A DNA stretch of 64,000 nucleotides. Origin: Emydura subglobosa. Taxonomy: Eukaryota > Chordata > Testudines > Chelidae. The notes below the pieces were generated by a model that was given only the letters and a program-made list of their open reading frames with translations, made no database searches and was not told where the DNA came from. Positions 46,940-56,344 of the stretch are shown here, one piece after another. Position 1 is the stretch's first letter; each line of letters begins with the position of its first letter. The DNA lies in the NCBI GenBank assembly GCA_007922225.1, contig ML680037.1, forward strand, positions 6,467,400 through 6,531,399, given 5' to 3'. A program made the position numbers and the translations under genes.

Positions 46940-47545
46940 CCTGTAAAGAACAAGCCCGTTCACTTTCTGTCAGCCAGAGAGTCTCCAGGCTGTTAGATGG
47001 AGGGAATCCAGGTCCGGGTGCAGAAGGCGCTCCTGGTCCTGGGATAGGAGGTCGTTTCGCCTGGGGAGTGTAATCGGTGTGGCGATAGATAGGTGGAGCA
47101 GTGTACTGTACCAGTACTGTCTCGGCCTTGCTGGGGCAATCAATATGACATTCGCTTTGTCCCTCTTGATCTTGAGAAGGACCTGACGGAGGAGCGGAAC
47201 GGGGGGAAATGCATACATCAGGGCCCCTCCCCATTCCACTAGGAACGTGTCGGAAAGGGAGCCCGGCTCTCGACCTCAAAGTGAGCAGTAAATGGGGCAC
47301 TTCTTGTTCCGTGACGACGCGAACAGGTCCAGTTGGGGAACTCCCCACTTTCGGAAGATTAAAGCTGCCACCTCCTGGTGCAGCATCCACTCGTGCCTGG
47401 GTGAGAATGACCGACTGAGGCGGTCCGCCTCGTCGTTCCTGTTCCCCGGGAGGTGATCGGCAAACAAATGAAAGTCGTGCCTCACTGCAAATTCCCAGAG
47501 ACACGTGGCTTCCTGGCACAGGGCCAAGGAACGCGCTCCCCCCCT
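46940..47545 (-). pseudogene. E2 RNase H end and methyltransferase-like domain
   Basis: Out of frame with the flanking coding sequence. It starts with the end of RNase H (final Asp in DEADRLSR). The DIRS-specific domain follows, with WGVPQLDLFASS and YAFPPVPLL blocks, related to the adenine-methyltransferase-like region described for DIRS RT/RH proteins. The frame is lost at a run of seven C residues at about 47,537-47,543, where E4 has six. A second shift lies near 47,275-47,240. Confidence 0.65.
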
Positions 47546-48970
47546 GCCTGTTCATATAGAACATGGCTGCCCTATTGTCTGTGAGGACCCATACCGCCCT
47601 GCCCTTCAGGAATCTGAGGAAAGTTTTGCAGGCCAAATGGACCGCCCTGAGCTCGCGGACGTTGATGTGTAGGGATATCTCCATCGGTGACCATAACCCT
47701 TGGGTGCCCAGATTGCTGCTGATGTGGGCTCCCCATCCCACATCCGAGGTATCCGTGATAAGGGTTACTGACGGAGCCAGATCTCTGAATGGGACTCCTT
47801 TGAGCACCTCCCTCGGGATCATCCACCAACGAAGGGAGGACAGCACCTGTGGGGGAATCGTGACCACCTTGGTCAGTACATGAGTAGAGGGAACATAGAC
47901 CGAAGCTAACCAGACCTGTAAGGGTCTGAGTTTGAGGCGAGCTAGCCTCACCACGTAGGTGGAGGCTGCCATGTGTCCCAACAGCTGTAGGCAGCGCCTA
48001 GCTGTCGTCATGGGGGACCTATGCAACTCTGCAATAATGGAACCCATTGCCTCGAAACGCGATCGTGGCAGGAAGGCTCTAGCCTGAACCGCATCAAACG
48101 TAGCCCCAATAAAGTCAATGTGCTGTACCGGGGTAAGAGTGGACTTTTGTTCATAAATGACAAGGCCCAGTCTGGTGCATGTGGCGCAGACCAACTCTAG
48201 GCTGTCTTGCACTTAAGACCTGGATCTGCCCTTAATGAGCCAGTCATCCAGGTATGGGAAGAGCTGAACTCCCCTACGGCGTAAGTAGGCCGCCCCTACA
48301 GCCATACACTTTGTGAAGATCCTCGGGGCTGATGACAGGCCAAACGGGAGGGCCGCAAATTGATAGTGACCTCCTTCTATCATGAATCTCAAGAATCTCC
48401 TATGCCTTGGCAAAATGGAGATATGAAAATAGGCGTCCTTTAGATCAAGGGCTGCGTACCAATCCCCTGGGTCTAATGCCGGAATTATGGAGGCTAGGGA
48501 AACCATACGAAATTTGATACGTCTGATATATCTATTCAGACGGCGGAGGTCCAGGATCAGTCTTAGGCCGCCCTTGGCCTTGGGGATCAGGAAATATCTG
48601 GAATAAAATCCTTTTCCCTCTCCGGGACCTCCTCAATTGCACCGGGGCTCAGGAGTGAATGTGCCTCCTGAATGAGTAGCTGCTTATGCGCGGGGTCCCT
48701 CATAGGGGATAGAATGGGAGGGGAGTCCAGGGGACGGGCCGTAAGCTGAAGGGCATAACCCTTAAGGACCACCCCTAGGACCCAACGGTCCATAGTAATC
48801 GATTCCCAAGCCTGGTAGTAAGGCCGAAGCCTATTTCGAAAGGGTGGGTCGAGCTCCCGGGGAAAAGGAAGAGCGCCACCCTCACAGTCGCCGTCAAAAA
48901 CGTTTATTACCGTTGCCACTCCCGGTTTTTGCGCCATGCTGCGCCCACGCAGAAGAGCCCTGCCGACCAC
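47530..48970 (-). pseudogene. E2 reverse transcriptase and RNase H
   Basis: Starts near 48,970 with a Trp-Val-Leu-Gly-Val-Val segment preceding RT. RT blocks are visible in order: LDPGDWYAALDLKDAYFHI with the first catalytic Asp, then LPFGLSSAPRIFTK, then FPYLDDWLIKG with an intact YLDD active site near 48,240. A single stop at 48,213-48,215 follows. RNase H has its acidic residues in ITDTSDVGWGA, VRELRAV and LTDNRAAMF. A shift near 48,590 separates the leader frame from RT. Confidence 0.8.
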
Positions 48971-49088
48971 GGCGGTTAGGGCCCCTGAAGCGCTCCCGCC
49001 CCCGTCTCTGCTGAGCGGCCCTGGAGGCTTGTCTTGGCGGGGGAAGTGGCTGCCTTTGCAGCTGTGGGTGAGATTGGCGTCTCGATGC

Positions 49089-50597
49089 CTACGGGGTGTA
49101 TAACCCTAGCGACCTCAGGGTAGCCCTTGAATCTTTAAGGGCGTGTAGTTTATCATCCGTCTTTTCTGAGAAAAGGGCGGAACCCTCAAAGGGGAGGTTT
49201 TGGATGGCTTGCTGGACCTCAGCCGACAACCTTGATGCCTGCAGCCGGGAACATCGGCGCATTACTATGGCAGAGGCCATTGCCCTGCCAGCGGTATCTG
49301 CCGCATTGCTGGCGGATTGCAGGGCTGCTTGGGCTACCGTCTCCCCTTCCTGAGCCAGGGTGGCCAGGACAGTCGCTTGATCAGCAGGAAGTGCTGAGAT
49401 CAGACGCTGCATTGACCCCCACAGGTTCTGATTATATTTCCCTAAGAGGGTCTGATGGTTTGCCACTCTTAGTTGCAAAGCCGCCGTGGAATAAACTTTG
49501 CGGCCAAAGAAATCTAACTTCTTCCCCTCCTTATCCTTGGGGGTACTACCTTGACCCCTCTGGCGATCTCTTTGGTTTGCCGCATCCACAACTAGAGTTC
49601 CTGGGAGGGGATGGTTATACAGGAACTCAAAGTTTTCCTTCGGCACATAGTATTTCCTTTCTGTTCCCTTTGATGTTGGGGGAACAGAGGAAGGCGTTTG
49701 CCAAAGGGCCTTTACAATTTTCATAACCCTCTCATGGACCGGGAGGGCCACTCGAGAGGGGCCTGAGGAGCCCGAAGGCCCAAAGAGGGGGTCATCCTCC
49801 TCTGACATCTCCTTAAGTGTTGCTCGAGTGCCGCCCGAGCTGTGGGTGGTGTCAGTTTCCGCGCTAATGCTCCTGCGCCGGCTCTTGGTGCCTTCTGACC
49901 GCCCACGGTGCTGAGGCGCTCGACGACTTGGAGTCGGAGCTCAGAGGGGATGCACTCTCCACCCTCCGTGGCCGTCTGGGTGAGGATGGGGAGCGATGTT
50001 TCCTCCACCCACCGGAGTTACCCAGCGCGGGTTTGCCCCGAGACGCTAGTCCCGCGCCCCTCGGCCGAGGGGGGGACGGAGGCGTTGGCAAAGCTAAGAG
50101 AGCCTTTGCCGTGACGAACGCCTCCGGCGTCGACGGCCCTTGCAAGCGCACTCCCCTACTTCCAGGAGTCGGGGGAGGCTCCATGCGAAGAGACACCGGT
50201 GCCGGAGGAACCTCCACGGCACGTGGCTGGGGTGTCTCCTGAGCTTCTCCCTGCTTCTGTGGTCGCAGGGAGGAGTCCATGGAGGCGGTGCCGGACCGCT
50301 TCGCTTTCTTCGGCACCGAAGGCTTTGGTGCTGCTGTCGGTGCCGGCGGTGCGCTCTGCATCGAGCGGACAGTGACTGTGATGGTTCTGAGGCCGGACGG
50401 AGCGCCGACTCCATGAGCAAGACCTTCAGCCTGGCTTCCCTTTCCTTTTGGGTGCGGGGCTTGAAGGACTTGCAGATCTTGCATTTCTCTTTGTGGTGCT
50501 GCTCTCCGAGGCACCGGAGGCAGCGGTCATGAGGGTCACTCACCGCAAATTGCTTGGAGCAGATGGAACAGCTCTTGAAACCAGCCGAGCCCGGCAT
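49089..50597 (-). pseudogene. E2 Gag-like protein
   Basis: The start codon at 50,597 opens MPGSAGFKSCSIC, followed by the same paired-Cys region as in E1 (CSIC, CLRC, CKIC) and a Pro-rich linker. A frameshift near 50,385 moves the linker to another frame, and a second one near 49,860 leads into the C-terminal domain (49,808-49,089). That domain is helical, with VHERVMK, KYYVPKENFEFL and FFGRKVYSTAALQ blocks, and ends at a stop at 49,089. Compared with E4 it lacks the Arg/Ser-rich repeat region. Confidence 0.7.
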
Positions 50598-50771
50598 GGT
50601 TCTCAGCAACGAACCCTTAAGGGCAATTGACAGTAATGAACTGTCGATGATTCAACTAAATCTGAATAACAATAACGAACTGAAGCTAGAAGCTAGACTA
50701 TAGTAAGAAGGCTAAGGACTGCTGCTTGCAATAGCAAGGGCAGAAGTTACAGCAACCGTCAGAGGCGGAAA

Positions 50772-50956
50772 GAAGGAACTGGGGACCCGCGGGGCCAGCA
50801 GTGCCCTTTATACCGCGACATAAGCGCGGCACTCCAGGGGGCGCCTGAGCTGGCCCTGCGGGCAGGCTAAGGGAAAAAGGTTCCGGGAATCTGTGCACAG
50901 GGCACACACACACCTAAATTGGAATGCATATGAGCAATCACTCGAAGAGAGAACAA
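50772..50956. repeat. E2 right inverted terminal repeat and extension
   Basis: Inverse of 45,554-45,707, then an extension reading TGAGCAATCACTCGAAGAGA. The extension is absent from the left terminus but complementary to the right half of the ICR. This is the asymmetric DIRS-type end. Confidence 0.8.
50807..50812 (-). promoter_or_regulatory. TATA box upstream of E2 gag
   Basis: TATAAA on the minus strand within the right terminal repeat, about 210 bases before the gag start codon at 50,597. It is a good candidate for the element's sense promoter. Confidence 0.5.
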
Positions 50957-51046
50957 TCACTCCAATTTTGAAGTTCCGGGAACCAGTGCATGGTGGCGTT
51001 CACTCACCTATATTGGAATGGATATGAGCAATCACTCGAAGTAGAA
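50954..51046 (-). repeat. E1 right-terminus remnant beyond E2
   Basis: CAATCACTC directly continues E1's interrupted terminus. A second partial copy of the terminus follows (TTCCGGGAACCAGTGCA to CAATCACTCGAAGTAGAA), also matching 45,440-45,495. The duplication of about 55 bases around the insertion site is unexplained. Confidence 0.6.
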
Positions 51047-52065
51047 TGTTTGGTTAGCTTTAATATTTTGCAACATAACTGTAGTATATATTGTTATACT
51101 TTTAACAAAAATATTCCTATCTTTCTTAAAAATATGGTTGCCAAGCAACAGAAATGCAGACAGAGGAGAGGACAGCTCATTTACTTACCAGATCAGGGGG
51201 GTCAGGATCACCAGTGTTGTCAGGTGTTGGCTGCGTGTATGGTCTCCCAGCATGTAAGTTGTCCCAGCTCTGTGTAAACAGACGATACAGCAAACCACAA
51301 TTGATTTACCTTATAAGACTAGAGATCCGTTTTAGTAATGAAGGCACTAGACCAGATTTATTGCCCATGAAGCACAGTAAAAAGCGCCCTTTACATGCTA
51401 CAAGTACACTTAATACGTATATGCCTATGACACTGGACCAGATCAGTAAACATCGGGACTTTCTGTTCCTCAGTTGGCCAAACAAATACCTTCTTTTAAA
51501 ACCCTCTTTTATACACTTATACAAACAAGTTTTATATTGCTTCTTTGACGTTTGTAGTTGCCACCCTCTGATATGACAAGATACCACCCTTTTACTTTAT
51601 ACAGAATGGTTTAATTAAAACATTTTTATTATATTGTTATCTTGACCTTGGAGGGGGCAGGATGTCCTTGTTATCTTTGAGGAATGAGCTTGTACCATTC
51701 CTGGTATCAGGATGTTCTGGCATGTGCTTGTGTGTTCTGTGCCTAGCATTTCTTTAGGAATTAGTATTTCTGACAGTACCAGCTCTGTTCTTGTGATTTC
51801 TAATTTCTCCTGACTTTGCTTCTTAATAACAGCTTAACTGCTGCCTTGGCTCAGGTCTAGGCTTTGTGTCTTAGGTTTTCATTTTCTACTACAAGTTTAT
51901 TGTAATTTGTTTTTGTATATCATGTTGATAGGAACTTTTCACTGTGAATTGAGGATGAACCTATTGTCAAGTGTGATCTTGGAAAATGTTTGGTTAAAAA
52001 GCAAACACCCACCACCAACAAAACTGTCCTCTCAAAAAGGAAGGCAACCCGCCAGTCTCCCTCCT
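51047..52065. other. Spacer with LTR-like sequence
   Basis: No gene. A minus-strand CAATAAATCTGG polyadenylation-like site near 51,355-51,366 suggests a decayed LTR. An AT-rich tract follows. The family is not recognised. Confidence 0.35.
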
Positions 52066-52295
52066 CTTATAGAATCATGGACATGTAGGCTGGAAGGGAC
52101 CTCAAGAGGTCATCAAGTCCAACTCCCTACCAAGTAAATCTAGACCATCCCTAACTGGTATTAGTCCAACCTGTTCTTAAAACACTCTGGTGCTGGGGAT
52201 TCTACAACCTCCCCTGAATCCTATTCCAGTACTTAACTGTCTTTATAGTTAGAAAGTTTTCCTAATAGATAACCTAAATCTTCTTTGTTGCAGAT
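52066..52295 (-). repeat. CR1 LINE 3' end
   Basis: Begins with ATAGAATCATGGACATG (inverse of the CR1 ATTCTATG-type tail). It continues with GGCTGGAAGGGACCTCAAGA, GGTCATCAAGTCCAACTCC and GTTTTCCTAATAGATAACCT, the standard CR1 3' region in minus orientation. It is truncated at 52,295 by the start of DIRS element E3. Confidence 0.85.
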
Positions 52296-53084
52296 AAGAC
52301 GGTTACTAACCTTCTATAACTGTTGTTCTTCGAGATGTGTTGCTCATGTCCATTCCAAGTAGGTGTGTGCATGCCGCGTGTACTGTTCGCCGGAAAGTTT
52401 TCCCCTATTGGTACCCTAGGGTAAGCTCTGGAGCCCCCTGGAGTCGCACCTTCATAGCGACCCTCTGCCTCTTCAGTTCCTTCTTGCCGGCTGGCTCCAA
52501 CAGAGCAGTAGGCAGGTGTGTCTTAGAATGGACATGAACAACACATCTCAAAGAACAACAGTTACAGAAGGTTAGTAACTGTCTTCTCTTTTTCGAGTGC
52601 TTGATCATGTCGATTCCAAGTAGGTGACTCTCAAGCTAGCCCGTAGAAGGGGGTCAGAGCTCAAAGTCTCACAGATTGGAGTACTGCTCTGCCAAAGGCA
52701 GCATCATTTCTGGTCTGCTGATTAATAGTATAGTGGGCCACAAAGGTGTGAACAGAAGCCCATGTTGCCACCCTACAAATGTTCTTGATCGGCAGCTGGC
52801 CGGGAATGCTATGGAGGATGCTTGCGCTCTCATGGAATGGACTGCTATTGCCAGGGTGGGTACATTTACTAAGTCATATCAGGCCTTGATGCAGCAAGTG
52901 ATCCACGATGAAATCTGTTGTGAAGAAACCAGTAGCCCCTTCATTCTGTCTGCTACAGCTACAAACAACTAGGTCGTTCTTCTGAATGGCTTGGTTCTCT
53001 CAATGTAGAAGGCTAAGGTGCTCCTCAGGTCCAATGAGTGCAGTTTATGCTTTCTACAACTAGTGTGTGGCTTTGGGAAGAAAA
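52296..53084 (-). mobile_element. DIRS element E3, divergent 3' fragment
   Basis: Left end AAGACGGTTACTAACCTTCT, a subfamily different from E1/E2/E4. It carries a terminal repeat (52,296-52,500), an ICR (52,530-52,625) and a decayed part of the recombinase C-terminal half (about 52,660-53,080). It is cut at 53,084 by E4 and does not resume after E4, so the rest was lost or was never present. Confidence 0.75.
52530..52625. repeat. ICR of E3
   Basis: Reads GTTACAGAAGGTTAGTAACTGTCTT where the left end reads AAGACGGTTACTAACCTTCTATAAC. The subfamily-specific changes at the terminus are therefore mirrored in the ICR. Confidence 0.75.
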
Positions 53085-53300
53085 AACAGGGTTACTTACC
53101 AGTAACTGTTGTTCTTCAAGATGTGTTGCTCATGTCCATTCCAATATAGGTGTGTGGGCGCCCCGTGCACAGACTCCCAGAACTTTTTTCCCCTTTGCAA
53201 GCCCCGTAGGGTCGGCTCAGGTGCCCCCTGGAGTACTGTGCTCATACCGCAGTATATAGGACGCCGCCGACCCTGCGGGTCCTCAGTCCCTTCTTTCTGC
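53085..53300. repeat. E4 left inverted terminal repeat
   Basis: Inverse of about 59,775-59,987, including the outermost GTTACTTACCAGTAACTGTT. A TATATA box lies at 53,253-53,258. Confidence 0.8.
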
Positions 53301-53329
53301 CGACTCTGACAGCAGGGACGGAGGATGAG

Positions 53330-53425
53330 TTTGGAATGGATATGAGCAACACAGAATAACAGTAAGTTGGTAAATAACCCTGTTTTCTCTCTTCGAGTGA
53401 TTGCTCATATCCATTCCAGTATAGG
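53330..53425. repeat. ICR of E4
   Basis: The left half matches the complement of the element's ends but with small decay (AACAGTAAGTTGGTAAATAA). The right half (CTTCGAGTGATTGCTCATAT) predicts a right end ending in CACTCGAAG, which E4 does not have. Confidence 0.75.
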
Positions 53426-53460
53426 TGATTAAATAGCCATACCTTGGAGGTGGGTAGGAG

Positions 53461-54412
53461 TTACCGGAGAGCTACTCTCAACAGCATGGCCCTGCCGAAA
53501 GCCACGTCCTCTCTCGCCTGCTGCACGATGCCGTAGTGGGATGTGAAGGTGTGGACCGACGACCAGGTCGCTGCTCTGCAGATGTCCTGCAGGGGCACTC
53601 GTTCCAGAAGGCCGCAGATGAGGCCTGGGCTCTGGTTGAGTGCGCCTTCACAGCGCCCGGAAGGGGCACCCCTGCCTGCTCGTAGCAGGTCCTGATGCAG
53701 GCGGTGATCCAGGTGGAGATGCGCTGGGTGGAGACAGGTGAGCCTTTCATTCGGTCCGCCACTGCCACGAACAGCTGCGTTGACTTCCGAAACGGCCTGG
53801 TCCGCTCGATGTAGAAGGCCAAGGCTTATCTGACGTCCACCGAATGCCATCGCCGCTCCTCCTCCGAACCATGTGGTTTAGGAAAGAACACATCCTGGTT
53901 ATAGCAAAACTGGGACATCACCTTAGGCAGGAAGGCCGGGTGGGGTCTCAGTCGGACCTTATCTTTGTAAAAGACCGTGTAGGGGGGCTCCAAGGTCAAC
54001 GCTCTTATCTCAGAGACCCTCTTAGCCGATGTAATGGCCACGAGGAAGGCTGTCTTCCAAGAGAGGACGAGAAGCGGGCATGTAGCCATGGGCTCGAAGG
54101 GGGTCCTGTCAACATGGTGAGGACCAGGTTCAGATCCCAGGGAGGCACTGGGTCGTGGACCTGCGGGTATAGCCTCTCCACCCCTTTAAGGAACCTGACT
54201 GACATGGGGTGGGAGAATAGAGACCGCCCTTCCATTGGCTGGTGGAAGGCCGAGATGGCCGCCAGGTGTACCTTCAGGGAAGCCAGTGCTAGACCCTGGA
54301 GCTTCAGATGGAGGAGATACTCCAAAATTGCCTGTATGGGGGAACAGCTCGGTGGGATACCCCGGGACTCCGCCCAACAGGTAAAATGCTTCCACTTGGC
54401 CCGGTATACCAC
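53461..54412 (-). pseudogene. E4 tyrosine recombinase
   Basis: Frames 54,412-54,005, 54,089-53,826, 53,822-53,478 and 53,850-53,461 together cover the protein. Catalytic Arg (in ITSAKRVSEIRAL), HxxR (in AHSTRAQASS), Trp (ATWSSVHTF) and Tyr (SHYGIVQQ) are all still readable, but in different frames. Breaks: a shift near 54,090, a stop at about 53,826, and a shift near 53,615. It is about 90% similar to E2 by eye. Confidence 0.75.
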
Positions 54413-54460
54413 CTGAGTGGAAGGTTTTCTGCTGCCCAGCAGAATCTGTTGGACCTGTAG

Positions 54461-55366
54461 TCAGCCACAGAGTCTCCATGCCGTCAGGTGGAGGAAGTCG
54501 AGGTCTGGGTGCAGCAGGCGACCCTGGTCCTGGAAGAGCAGGTCGTAGTGCCTCAGGAGCGGGAGCGGCGTGGCGATGGACAGGTCGAGCAGCATGCTGT
54601 ACCAGTCCTGCCTCAGCCAAGCTGGGGCAATCAATATGATGTCCGCCTTGTCCCTCTTGATTTTCAAGAGGACTTTGGGCAGCAGTGGAATGGGGGGAAA
54701 TGCATACACGAGGGTCCCCGTCCAGTTTAGAAGGAACATGTCGGAGAGGGAGCCCGGCTCACGACCTTGGAGCGAGCAGAACCTCGGGCACTTCCTGTTC
54801 CAGGATGATGCGAACAGGTCCAGTTGGGGAACCCGCCACTTGTGGAAAATGGAAGTCACCACCTCCAGGTGCAGTGACCAGTTGTGGCGGGGTAAGAATA
54901 ACCTGCTGAGGCGGTCCGCCTCGTCCTTCCTGACCCCCGGGAGGTGAGAGGCAGATATGTGGAAGTTGTGCCTCACCGCAAAGTCCCAAAGACGAATGGC
55001 CCCCTGGCAAAGAGCCGAGGGGCACGCTCCCCCCTGCCTGTTCATATAGAACATAGCCACCGTGTTGTCCGTGAGGACCTGAACCATTCTGCCCCTCAGG
55101 AATCTGAGGAAGACCTTGCAAGCCAAGCAGACAGCTCTGAGCAACCTGACACTGATGTGAAGACACCTATCGTCTGTCAACCAGAGTCCCTGGGTACTCA
55201 GGTTGCTGCTGATGTGGGCCCCCCATCCCACATCTGAGGCGTCCGTAATCAGGGTTACTGATGGATCCAAGTCTCTGAAGAGGACACCTCTCAGAACTTC
55301 CCCCGGGTCCGTCCACCAGACCAGAGAAGTCAGTATCTGTCTTGGAACTGTGACTACTCTGTTCAA
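54461..55366 (-). pseudogene. E4 RNase H and methyltransferase-like domain
   Basis: One 301-residue frame, showing that RNase H and the methyltransferase-like domain are fused in the intact protein. RNase H has ITDASDVGWGA, then VRLLRAV where E2 has VRELRAV, so the catalytic Glu is replaced by Leu; then LTDNTVAMF and DEADRLSR. The methyltransferase-like part has VPQLDLFASS (residues about 175-185) and LVYAFPPIPLL. It overlaps the preceding RT frame, from which it is shifted. Confidence 0.75.
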
Positions 55367-56316
55367 AGAGTGCCTGGCCGGCGCGCATACGGAGGCGAGC
55401 CAGCCTCACCACATATGTACAGGCTGCCATGTGTCCCAACAGCTGAATGCAATGCCTGGCTCTCGTCATGGGGGACCTGTGAAGGTTATTGATTATGGCA
55501 GCCATCGCCTCGAAGCGAGGCTGTGGGAGGAAGGCTCTGGCCTGGGTGGCATCCAGGGTGGCTCCGATGAAGTCTATGCGCTGCACCGGGGTGAGAGTAG
55601 ACTTCTGCTTGTTGATGAGCAGCCCCAGTCTGGTGCATGTTGCGCAAGTGAGTTCCAGGCTGTTCCTCACATGGGCCCGGGACTTGCCCCGGATCAGCCA
55701 GTCGTCCAGGTATGGGAAGATCTGGACCCCTCTGCGACACAGGTGGGCCGCCACCACTGCCATACACTTTGTGAAGACCCTGGGGGCGGATGACAGGCCG
55801 AAGGGGAGGGCCGAGAACTGGTAGTGGCAGCCAGCTACCAGAAACAGGAGGAATGTTCTGTGACTGGGGAGGATAGCAATATGAAAATAAGCATCCTTCA
55901 AGTCAAGGGCAGCGTACCAGTCCCCTGGATCTAGGGCGGGAATGATGGAGGCTAGGGAAACCATGCGGAACCTGAGGCGTCTGATAAATTTGTTCAGACG
56001 GCGGAGATCTGGTATGGGCCTCAGGCCCCCCTTGGACTTGGGAATGAGGAAGTAGCATGAATAAAACCCCTTTCCTGTGGAGGAATGTGTTCCACAGCCC
56101 TGAGCAGGTGGAGGGAGTTGACCTCCTGTATGAGAAGTTGGTCATGAGAGGGGTCCCTGAAGAGGTAGGGGAAGAGTCTGAGGGGAAGGCCGTAAGTTGA
56201 AGGGCATAGCCCCTGAGGACTACCCCGAGGACCCAGCGGTCCGTAGTGATAGTTTTCCACTCAGCATGGTACGGCTGAAGCCTGTGGGCAAAGGGCCAGG
56301 AGAGATCCAGGAGCAA
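55167..56316 (-). pseudogene. E4 reverse transcriptase
   Basis: The 265-residue frame 55,964-55,167 holds most of RT: LDLKDAYFHIAILP, LPFGLSSAPRVFTK, FPYLDDWLIRG with intact YLDD near 55,700, then the thumb-like region. The leader frame 56,316-55,903 is shifted. A final shift near 55,380 precedes RNase H. Confidence 0.75.
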
Positions 56317-56344
56317 AGGAGGAGTGCCACCCTCGTGCGTGCCA

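Larger units (their letters stand above)
45496..50956 (-). mobile_element. DIRS element E2, near full length
   Basis: About 5.4 kb, inserted in the right terminus of E1. Left end AACAAGGTTACTTACC, right end ...CACTCGAAGAGAGAAC. It contains terminal repeats, ICR, gag-like gene, RT/RNase H/methyltransferase-like gene and tyrosine recombinase, all on the minus strand. No LTR, no integrase and no target duplication is evident, as expected for DIRS elements. At least two frameshifts and one stop are present. A 10-N gap with duplicated flanks lies within the recombinase gene. Confidence 0.85.

Noticed and set aside
49232..49726. 164-residue plus-strand open frame in E2
   Set aside because: Antisense shadow of gag.
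53844..54416. 190-residue plus-strand open frame in E4
   Set aside because: Antisense shadow of the tyrosine recombinase.
55203..55793. 196-residue plus-strand open frame in E4
   Set aside because: Exact antisense of the RT and RNase H coding region; a shadow.
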